DNA of 64,000 nt from Zingiber officinale (lineage: Eukaryota > Streptophyta > Magnoliopsida > Zingiberales > Zingiberaceae): positions 30,056,636 through 30,120,635 of the forward strand of contig NC_056002.1 of NCBI RefSeq assembly GCF_018446385.1. Direction: 5' to 3'. The notes beneath the pieces are model-generated. The model had not been told where the DNA came from. It was given only the letters and a program-made list of their open reading frames with translations, and made no database searches. How positions within the stretch are numbered: the stretch's first letter is position 1; each line of letters opens with the position of its first letter. The translations under genes were made by a program, and so were the position numbers. Positions 56,119-64,000 of this stretch are shown here, piece by piece.

Positions 56119-56478
56119 ATGTCTTGCTTTAGCAAGAAGATGAAACTCACTCAGGGTGGTGTTAAAGAACCCCCTAACGATGAGGATTCAAGCTCTATGT
56201 CTTCTGCCTTTGAAAGACCATATCTATCAGTAAACTCGTCTACTTCTCGGTGTGTATTATTCATCCTTCTTCATATTATATATATCTTTCTTTCCTTAAA
56301 TTTATGAATTTTCTAAATCAATGCAAATAGGTATCTCAGTCTAGCCATGGAGCATCATGTTATTTGTGGATATATTAAGATTCTCACCGAACAACGAAAC
56401 CAAAACCAGGCGAGGAAGGAGTTGGATGCTACCCTTTTACAAGAGAAAAATAATGAAACTGAACTTATGCAACTGTGA
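56119..56478 (+). CDS. Hypothetical small coiled-coil protein, two exons
   Basis: Exon 1 at 56119-56249 (start MSCFSKKMKLTQGGVKEPPN, Ser-rich end) has a GTGTGT donor. Exon 2 at 56331-56478 follows an AAATAG acceptor and continues in frame (YLSLAMEHHVICGYIKILTE, RKELDATLLQEKNNETEL) to TGA, 92 residues in all. The second half is a helical, probably coiled-coil segment. No family recognised. Its last bases begin a tandem duplication, so the original 3' end may have been longer. Confidence 0.35.
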
Positions 56479-56812
56479 CGATAACTATCCCAAGTTAATG
56501 TAGCATTAGAGGATGCTATAAATAAAATGTATGAGTGAAACATTATTTTTTTAAAGTTCAACCTAACATCTCCCTAATGATGATGCTGACCTCTATGGGA
56601 TAAAAAGAATCAAACTGAACTTGTGCAAGTGCGACAATAAATGCCCCAAGTTAATTTAACATTAGCGGATGTTATAAATTAAATGACTGAGTGAAACATC
56701 ATTATTTGTGAAGTTTAGCCTAACATCTCCCTATCGATGATGCCCCTCTATGAGAGAATAAGAATCAAACTGAACCTGTGCTAGTGCGACACAACAACTG
56801 TTACAAGTTAAT
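56456..56812 (+). repeat. Tandem repeat, two and a third units of about 155 bp
   Basis: Units start at about 56458, 56613 and 56769, each with AACTGAACTTGTGCAAGTGCG-type starts and CCTAACATCTCCCTA inside. The first unit overlaps the end of the coiled-coil exon, so this is a duplication of coding sequence. Confidence 0.7.
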
Positions 56813-56879
56813 ATTATGCCTTTCAGTTTAGATCTTGTCAATTTTTTATCTAGATCAAATCAAGTAGCTTCTATATGTT

Positions 56880-57170
56880 CTATCAGTTACTGTCTAAAAT
56901 CTAAATAGATAGAAGCTGCTAGACATTGAAGCAGCTACTACTGTATATTGTGACAGCTAATAGGAAGAAACTGCTACTATGTGTAGCAGCTAGTCGACAG
57001 AAGCTACTACAACGTGTAGCAACTAGCCGACAAAAGCTGATACAACGTGCAGCAGCTTCTCAAGAGTAGCAGCTACACTGTGTAGCAGTTATTGCGGATT
57101 AGCTGCTACACATTGTAGCAGCTACTCTAGAGACGTGAGCTACCACAACGTATAACTGCAATTGCCGATG
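56880..57170. repeat. Palindromic array, block 4
   Basis: GTAGCAGCTA/TAGCTGCTAC words at irregular spacing, with spacers such as GACAGAAGC unlike those of block 2. Confidence 0.75.
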
Positions 57171-58389
57171 CAGCTAACAAGCCATAACTCTATTAATAAA
57201 TCAATGGTTACTTATATAATTTTAAATTAATAAATTTATAGAGACACATCAATTAATTAATAGTGACTTACCGAATTTGGTACATTGATCCGTGATGTCC
57301 ATAGAATGATCACTCATAGTTGTCATAAACCATATGACTAATCATACCTGTCATAAATCATGACTCATGAATACTAGTAAAATCATACTTTGTCATAAGG
57401 GCAACTGTGGGCTCGTGATTTCAATTATTCCTAGATTGAAAAGTATAGCACCTTTGTTTTCCTATATAAAAGGCAAGCTCCTTTCATGGCTTGCAAAGGT
57501 AAACGAGTAGCTTATTAATGGATTGGAGCCATTTTCTTGACACTGCCTTGGTCATTTCTTTCATGGCATCCATTGTAAATCTTGAAGTGTTTTCTCCCAA
57601 ATCGAGAATGTCAAAGCGGTCATGTTGCCTTCCGCGGTCTTGTGTAAGCTTCCATATTCGTAAAGGAATATTTTCAATGCGAATACCATCATCGAGGGCC
57701 GATGGATGTACGTTGATGAGGTTAGGCCACTCATGAGGTGGTCCAAGTTTGCCCAAGATTCTCTATGCATGACAAAGAGCCTCAAGAATGACCTGAGGAA
57801 TGCTCATGGAGTAGGGAGAGGATGATCGCCTTGACAAACTTTTCCCAGCCTCGACCAAAGGATGTGAGGGAGATGAAAAATAACATATGTTGTTTGGTGT
57901 TCAGAACACTGTGTACGTTGATCAAGGATGATCGCTCATGGAGAATAGTGGACGCAACTCGGACAATATAAAATTAATGTTGTACAATATGAGAACTATG
58001 CGAGCGCTCATGGGGGTTAAGAACATCGTGTTCAATATAAAACTTGTGATGTAATCGAAATATAAATTTATTGATAATTTTTTTTTGTCAAGTTGGTATA
58101 AATGTATTGTATAAATTATATAAAAACTGGTTAAATCCATTGTATACCATATGTAAATGTATTGTCAAACACTGTGATTGAATTTGTTTTCCAATATTTT
58201 TAATCACCTAATAAATTTTTTTTTGTATATATTATTTCTATTTTATTTCTTAAGTATGTTGTTATATCATGATGTGGTAAATTAAAGTGGACTCATGAGT
58301 CATGATCAAGCTCACGGATAGCGAACATGAGGTCCACGTTGTAGCAGCTAGTGTGTGGTAGCTGCTATACCATTATAGCTACTGAAAAA
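57171..58389. other. Spacer with an unassigned 90-codon ORF and one palindrome pair
   Basis: A minus-strand ORF at 57484-57756 (ENIPLRIWKLTQDRGRQHDR) reads like protein, but matches no family I know and has no clear splice context. The remainder is AT-rich. A palindrome pair lies at about 58337-58380. Confidence 0.3.
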
Positions 58390-59785
58390 TCATTTCCAAG
58401 CAAATGACTTTGAAGATCTTTGATTTTTCTCTCCTACTCTGCTATAGTTTTATCTTTTACATCTATAATTATGTCATTTTCATTAATTGTTTTGTCCTTG
58501 GCAGTTATTGTAGTTTTTGAATCACTAGCACATATTTTAATCTCATCAAATAACTCACTAATTTTGGCCTCCATCTTTGCAATGATGAATTTCACCCTCC
58601 CTTATTTGACTCCAAATGATGAATTTCACCCTCCCTTATTTGACAATTTGTACAAGTCTCTTTCTCCTGAATATATTTTGTAGTATATTCCTGAGCTTTA
58701 ACTGACTATTCATGAACTTGCTTAGGAACTTGTTCAGGATTTTTCTCAGAAACCAATTGTAGAAACTCCTCAGTAATTTGTTGATCTATACGCTCTACAA
58801 CATCTTCTAGGAAATCGTTTGAAAGCATATGTGTCTCTAGATCTGATGGACTTAAATCAATAATTATTTTGGCAACAGGTAATTATGCAATCCTAGACTT
58901 TATTGGTTCCACATGGGAGCTTGACTACTTCCATCTGCATATTCTTAGAAGGGCATGTTGTCTGTAATGATCTATTATTCTGTCATGTTCACACATCCAC
59001 ACCTGCAATACAATAAAATTAGTTAAATATGAAAATTTATGCATAAATTATATGAGTCTATCATTAAATTTAAGAACTTACAGCGAGGAGATGTGCAAAC
59101 CCTTTGAGCATGGGAGCTTGACTTCCCTTAAGGGCCTCTGGTTTTGACCTCTATGAAAGAATTCCACCAATGGGCATCAGCTGTGGGCTCATATAGTCAT
59201 ATACAACCTTACACCAATTATACCTACCCAAATTAACAAAATCATCTACATACTTTATTAGTGATTGTACTAGTATCTAGACATACTGCTAGTAGTAGTA
59301 AATAAAATACAAACAAAGAAATACAATATTAAAAATTGACAAAAGAGAGTATCAGATTCAGCAGATGAAGGTTGTTTGCTGAGGTTGATCATCTTGTTCT
59401 TTAGCTCCTTTTGTGTACACTCCACATTACTGAAGTGTTGAAGAAATAGTGTAGTGGTGGTAGCATGCTACAAATTTACTTCATCACCATGGTCTAGGAG
59501 TCCTAGATCAGTGCAACATATTTCCCGGTGAACCTAATCTCCTGATTATGAAAGATAAAACATCTAGCTTCAATGTCCCAATTGTCAAACATATTTTGTA
59601 TAAGACTTCTAATATTTGCAATTTCAGGCATGACTACGGTCCAAGTAAATGAGTTTTCATTTATCAACTCCATCTGCCGGCCATTTATGTGTAGTGATGA
59701 TAAAAACCCCTTAAATTGAGGGTAATTACTTTTCTAATACACTTTCTTACGATATGCACGGGAAGCAAAAGTTCTCTAGCTCACC
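58390..59785 (-). pseudogene. Decayed two-exon gene, plant-mobile-domain/DUF1985-like with coiled-coil tail
   Basis: Exon A, about complement(59082..59785): RTFASRAYRKKVY, YPQFKGFLSSLHINGRQMEL, NENSFTWTVVMPEIANIRSL, FDNWDIEARCFIFHNQEIRF, then NVECTQKELKNKMINLSKQP, YNWCKVVYDYMSPQLM and LKGFAHLLA. It ends at a GTAAGT donor (59077-59081). Exon B starts at 59002 after TATTGCAG: VWMCEHDRIIDHYRQHALL, LSPSDLETHMLSNDFLEDVV, a Cys pair (CTNCQ) and a long helical tail (KMEAKISELFDEIKICASDS). The plan (a helical domain, a 'W/CEH' segment opening exon B and a coiled tail) resembles the DUF1985/plant-mobile-domain proteins carried by Mutator-like and other plant transposons. There are several stops and one frame change near 59520, so this copy is dead but not very old. 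The best candidate for an element-encoded gene here. Confidence 0.5.
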
Positions 59786-59929
59786 ATTTAATTCTGTCAA
59801 ATAGATATATAAGATTTAGTAATACTCAGTTGGCTTCATTACAATGTAGTTAGTTTTTAGCCATAATATGATACATTACACAATTATTTTTTAATCATAA
59901 TATGATACATTACAATGTCTTTAATTTCT

Positions 59930-60070
59930 CCTAGCTACTACAATGTTATTAGTAGCTGCTACAACATGACTACTTATCACATTGTAGCAGTTACAATAAT
60001 GAGAAGCCAATCAGGATTGTAGGGTTTAACCACGGGTAGCTGCTACACCAAAGATAAACTTTTTTAAACC
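59930..60070. repeat. Palindromic words, block 5
   Basis: A few GTAGCAGCTAC-like words (TAGTAGCTGCTACAAC at about 59948, GTAGCTGCTACACC at about 60036) upstream of the decayed minus-strand gene. Confidence 0.55.
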
Positions 60071-60550
60071 CTCTATTCCCTCAAAGTAAATCTTCAATCC
60101 AAAGACAAATAATCATTAAACACCATTGTAGTAGCTAGGAGACGAATCAAAACCCTAAAAATTCGAACCCCTAAACAAAATGAGAAGAATCAAAACTTTA
60201 AACCATAATACTTACGATGGAGGCAAAGAGTTGGAGGAGAAATAAGTCTTCACGGTAAGAATGATTGAGGAAGACACCGTGGGGCACTGATCTACTATCA
60301 ATAAAATTCTTTCAAAATATTTACCACACAGCGAGTTTTGGGGGTAAAACTTTGGCCAATGAGGGCAAAAAGGTAATTGCACAATATATTTTCACTTTCC
60401 CTTCTCATGCATGATATTAGATATTAAGATTAGAGGGATTTACAACTTATATTGAAAAAATTTACCATCAAAAGATTTGTGGGAAATGATGTTTTCCAAG
60501 TTTCCTGCAACATGTAACAAAAAATTAGTAAGAAATTTTTGTTTGGAGTG
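60071..60550. other. Non-coding spacer before the right array
   Basis: Mixed composition, perhaps the promoter or first-exon side of the minus-strand gene. No readable coding segment. Confidence 0.4.
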
Positions 60551-60845
60551 TCAAAGTAGTTGCTACAACATGTATCAACTATTGTAGGGTAGCTGCTATA
60601 ACGTGAAGTAGCTATTGTAGTGTAACTACCTGTAGAAATAGCTGCTATAGCGTTGTAGCAGCTAGAATGTTAGCTACTACAGAGTTGTAGCAGCTAACCT
60701 TCGAGTTAGCTGCTACAACGTTGTAGTTGCTACCTATAGAAGTAGCTACTATAACGTTGTAGCAGCTAACATTCCAAGTAGTTGCTATAATGTTGTAGCA
60801 GCTATCTGTCGAAGTAGCTGCTACAACTTATAGCAGCTACCTGTC
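60551..60845. repeat. Palindromic array, block 6
   Basis: A dense array matching blocks 1 and 2, including perfect words such as GTTAGCTGCTACAACGTTGT. It runs into the right terminal inverted repeat just as block 1 runs out of the left one. Confidence 0.85.
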
Positions 60846-61266
60846 CAAGTGGTTGAAGCTTGCAGGCATTTGTAGCAGGCATCGGCCTTGTACGTTGTAT
60901 CATAAATTCTTCTAATATATATTAGGATCATGGTAGGGAATACCAAATTAAAATGAAACGAATTACCATTGGGTATGCAATGGTGGAATTGATGTTTGGC
61001 AAGTTCCCTGCAAATCCTATGAGCAAGAGCAGCTAGGGCTTGTACGTTGTAGGATATATCATTATACAAAGCTGAAAACCAAATGGAGTAGTGGAGAAAA
61101 GCTTACAATCGAGAATGGAGACACAAATGAAGACGACAGCGAAGGAAGAGGCGAGAGCGAATGAAGACGCTGCAAATCATATCAGTTGCCCAAGTAGCTT
61201 ACAACGCCTTTGCTTTTGTTGCCCGACAGGAACATGCTGCGAAGGAAGATGATGGCGAAGGAAGAG

Positions 61267-61303
<37 letters not shown>

Positions 61304-61375
61304 GTGAGGAAAATTTAGAATTTGGAAAATTTCTCTCGCCGCCGATTTGAATAGAGGACAGAGAGAATAAAAGGA
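60795..61375 (-). repeat. Right terminal inverted repeat
   Basis: An inverted copy of 49955-50565, with extra internal duplication: GCGAAGGAAGAGGCGAGAG occurs near 61140 and again near 61255, before a (GA)n tract (61269-61298). Confidence 0.75.
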
Positions 61376-61451
61376 ATATTTTTTATAAAGAAATTGAGCT
61401 GGCAACGCCACGTCTGCGCGCCGCTTACAGTCGTGCACAAAGCGTTGCTTA

Positions 61452-61503
<52 letters not shown>

Positions 61504-61698
61504 TAATAATTTTTCGAAAGGAAAAAAACATACAATCTTGCTTTGCAAGAGATGAGATCCTCTGTCCCGAAAATGATGTGTCCCCTCGTCGATCAGACAA
61601 CTATGATATTTTCGTGATATACACTGTATCCTGAAGATGTGATTTAGTTCGTCCGATCGACGAGGGGACGAGGGAATAGGATGAGATGACATTGTCAG
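61376..61698. other. Spacer with (AT)n tract and a fold-back
   Basis: (AT)n at 61453-61499. At about 61560-61690 a fold-back pairs TCCCCTCGTCGATC with GATCGACGAGGGGA and further flanking bases, probably a MITE-like insertion beside the LTR at 61699. Confidence 0.55.
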
Positions 61699-62541
61699 TG
61701 ATCCGGTGGTAAGGACGGGGGACCCTCGTTGGCGGGAGGTCAACGACACGTGGAGGTCAATGGTCAAGAGGGTCAACCCCAAGGTCGTGCCGAACGGACT
61801 GGCGGGCCGACTGAACATCTGGCCAGGGGTCTCCCAAGCCGGACGAAAGACAGTCCGACCAGGGGTCGGGTTTCCGATGCTCAAGATAAAAGAGTCTCTG
61901 GGCCGAGCGGACAGGCCGCTCGGCCAAGCCACAGGACAATAAGGCGCAATCCCATCTGAGCACATGAGCAGGGCTTCCCCGCCCGGTCCGAGGTATGTGC
62001 ATTCCCGGAGGCTATGAGCGCCGAGCGGACGGTCCGCTCGGCCCGGGAATAGGCCATAGGCGCAAAGGGACAAAAGGGATTGCTGGTAACATCATCCTCG
62101 AGACACCTGCCGCCGACAAACAGCATGGTCGGCGGCCGAAGTAGACAGAGTATCGTACGGTGGAAGTTTCCACCGTCACATCATGGATATGCTTGGACGA
62201 TTGCGGAATGGCGTCAGACATGCTTTTCTGACACAACCCTACTGAGGTATGTTTGGGGAAGCGTGCACGCATCTAGAAGCGTGCCCGCGCCTCCCCGGGG
62301 TCCTATATAAGGACCCCCAGACTTCGACGGAGGTATGCGATTCTCATCACTGTAGCAACAGTAGCGTTATTTTGCTCCTCTCCTTCTTCATTGCCTAACT
62401 TGAGCGTCGGAGGGACGTCGCCGGGAAACCCCTCCCGGTTCGGCTTCTTTGCAGGTTCGTCGGAGATCCACATCACTAGTCGGAGATAGCGGAGAGTGCC
62501 ACGTCCCCAGTGTCCGTTGACTCAGCGCTCGGACAGGATCA
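61699..62541 (+). repeat. 5' LTR of the second Tat-type element
   Basis: 843 bp with TG...CA ends. A TATA-like CCTATATAAGGACC lies at about 62304. CCGCTCGGC-type words repeat through it, as in the other Tat LTRs. Confidence 0.82.
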
Positions 62542-62586
62542 AATTGGCGTCGTCTGTGGGAACACACCTGAATTCGAGCAAAGAAG

Positions 62587-63906
62587 ATGGAAGAAGCTGG
62601 ACGCCAACTCATGGTGACACTCTCCCCCGAAAAGCTCGACGCACTCATCCAAGCGCGAGCAGCCAAGATAGTCGAGCAACAGCAAAAGGCTCAAGCCGAT
62701 TGGATAGCGCAACAGGCAACGTCGACATCAGGCGGTCGGGCGACACCAGACGACCGATCGGAGCAGCTCTCAATATGGGGCCAGAACAAAGGGCTGACCG
62801 ACACTCAGGTGGAAGCCCCACCCGCCCCGATACCGTTCCATCGGGCTTTATTCCAAACACCCTCGGAAGTCACGCAAGCCAACCTCGACCGGGGCTCTTT
62901 GTCCGATGAGGCGCCCCTTCACGATGCAAGGAAGGGCAAGGTGCCACGGATAGACTCGTCCCCCCAAGCGGATCAATAGACAATTCTCTGAGGCCATCCT
63001 ACGCGACCCACTACCAAGGCATTACGCGCCCCAGCGATCGGGGAATACAACGGGACCACCGACCCGGATGACCATCTGGGTAAGTTCAACAACACAACTA
63101 CTTTGCATCAATATACAGATAGTGTGAAGTGCCGGGTGTTCCTCACCACCCTTTCTAGATCGGCACAACGATGGTTTCGGAGGTTACCGAACGGATCCAT
63201 CATGAGCTTCAAAGAGTTCCGCACGACCTTCCTCCATCACTTCGCGAGCAGTAGGCGCTACCAAAAGACCAGTGTCAGTCTGTTCGTCATCAAACAAGGC
63301 TCGAAGGAGTCGCTCCGAGCCTACATCCAGCGTTTCAACCAGGTGGCCATGGATATCCCGACGGTCACTTCAGAAACTATGATGAACGCGTTAACACATG
63401 GGCTTGTGGACGGTGATTTCTTCCGTTCGCTCGTCAGAAAGCCGCCTCTCAGCTACGACCACATGTTGAACAAGGCCAATGAGTACATCAACGTGGAAGA
63501 AGCTCAGATGACAAGGAAAAATGAAGCACCATCCAAGCCATCAACTCATGCCGAGCGGAAGCCGCCTTCCAATTATCAACCACCGAGAGGACCCCGTGCA
63601 GAGGTAGCCCGTCCTTATCAGAGGCCACACGCCATCCAACAAGTAGCGACCGATCTGCCTAAACCGAAAGGGAAGATATGGACTCCCATGTTTTGTTCGC
63701 TCCATCAGTCAGCAACTCACAACACCCGCGACTGTCGGAGCCTCCCCCCAATCACTCATCCTACACCAAGGAGCTATCGCCGTCGATCACCTTCGCTGAA
63801 TCGACGACATCAGCACCAAAGTCCTGGCCGGCGTACAGAAAGGAGATCTCCCGAGCGACAACATAACCAGCAGCACAGGGTCATTCCTCGGGCATCGCAT
63901 GAATGA
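62587..63906 (+). pseudogene. Gag region of the second Tat-type element
   Basis: First part 62587-62979 (MEEAGRQLMVTLSPEKLDAL, PIPFHRALFQTPSEV). Second part about 63103-63906, with the gag domain (FLTTLSRSAQRWFRRLPNGS, AYIQRFNQVAMDIPTVTSET) and a zinc-binding-like FCSLHQSATHNTRDCRSL followed by an Arg-rich stretch. Close to the gag of the first Tat element. Broken; a fossil. Confidence 0.8.
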
Positions 63907-64000
63907 CCCCGACCATCCGCTCGGGAGGAGGAGAATAGAGGCAATGCGTTGAGGGGTGAAATCAACATCATCGCCGGAGGGCCGACCGGAGGCGACTCCA

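Larger units (their letters stand above)
49955..61375. mobile_element. Large (about 11.4 kb) element with 0.6-kb terminal inverted repeats and palindrome arrays
   Basis: The two ends are inverted copies of each other over about 0.6 kb (49955-50565 and 60795-61375). Between them are many blocks of GTAGC(A/T)GCTAC words, several coiled-coil ORFs, duplicated viroplasmin-like domains and a decayed two-exon gene resembling transposon-carried plant-mobile-domain proteins. Long inverted ends point to a Mutator-like element; a cut segmental inversion is the alternative. I see no transposase domain and no clear target duplication; the outer edges are uncertain by about 30 bases. Element status is inference from structure. 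Confidence 0.55.
61699..64000 (+). mobile_element. Second Tat-type Ty3/gypsy element, cut by the window end
   Basis: LTR 61699-62541 (TGATCCGG...GGATCA) followed by the primer-binding site TGGCGTCGTCTGTGGGAA (62545-62562) and gag. It is related to the element at 35617-48949: same PBS type, same LTR ends, same gag start (MEEAGRQLMVTLSPEKLDAL), but on the other strand and with a different LTR body. Protease and pol lie beyond the window. Whether it is whole cannot be judged. Confidence 0.85.

Noticed and set aside
61315-62073. 252-codon minus-strand ORF across the right flank and LTR
   Set aside because: It runs through an (AT)n tract (an Ile-Tyr repeat) and antisense LTR sequence; an artefact.

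Overview
The window looks like a transposon-rich stretch of a flowering-plant nuclear genome. Evidence: GT-AG introns in small plant-type genes, a CC-type (ROXY) glutaredoxin, which is a land-plant family, and Ty1/copia and Ty3/gypsy elements nested in one another. A monocot, perhaps of the ginger order, is my inference from the look of the repeat families; I could not test it.

Only three genes look whole. (1) A single-exon ROXY-type glutaredoxin, minus strand, 3117-3539, whose 0.7-kb upstream region is packed with TGACG/TGACGTCA bZIP sites. (2) A seven-exon mitochondrial RTN4IP1-like quinone oxidoreductase, minus strand, 23560-27328, whose exons join in frame to 371 codons. (3) An eight-exon PDAP1/PP28-type phosphoprotein, plus strand, 28330-34084, joining to 161 codons. 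Genes 2 and 3 are divergent, about 1 kb apart, and form the one gene island.

Layout. 1-1.6 kb: decayed exons of an RLT-type homeobox-DDT gene. 3.1-4.3 kb: glutaredoxin and promoter. 4.3-6.8 kb: small repeats, including a 496-bp non-autonomous DNA element, a 247-bp tandem duplication and a 190-bp fold-back. 6.8-20.1 kb: a nested stack: an LTR fragment, then a broken Ty1/copia element whose 5' LTR holds a Tekay-like solo LTR (GTGGT duplication) and whose coding region holds a gag-only LTR element (CCCTC duplication). 20.1-22.2 kb: after a run of 33 A's, a chimeric pseudogene built from pieces of at least four host genes (PPR, ABCC transporter, spatacsin, asparaginyl-tRNA synthetase), all in one orientation. 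22.2-35.6 kb: gene island and flanks. 35.6-48.9 kb: a Tat-type Ty3/gypsy element on the minus strand with matched 731-bp LTRs, a GGTAT target duplication, an antisense ORF and a 58-bp tandem array; a copia-family solo LTR sits in one of its LTRs. 61.7-64.0 kb: the start of a second Tat-type element, cut by the window end.

The least conventional part is 49.96-61.37 kb. Its ends are inverted copies about 0.6 kb long, and between them lie many arrays of the palindromic 11-mer GTAGC(A/T)GCTAC. Between the arrays are coiled-coil ORFs, two copies of a viroplasmin/RNase-H1-N-like domain and a decayed two-exon gene resembling the plant-mobile-domain/DUF1985 proteins of transposons. I read it as one large DNA transposon with long terminal inverted repeats and internal palindrome arrays; its superfamily and the function of the arrays are unresolved.
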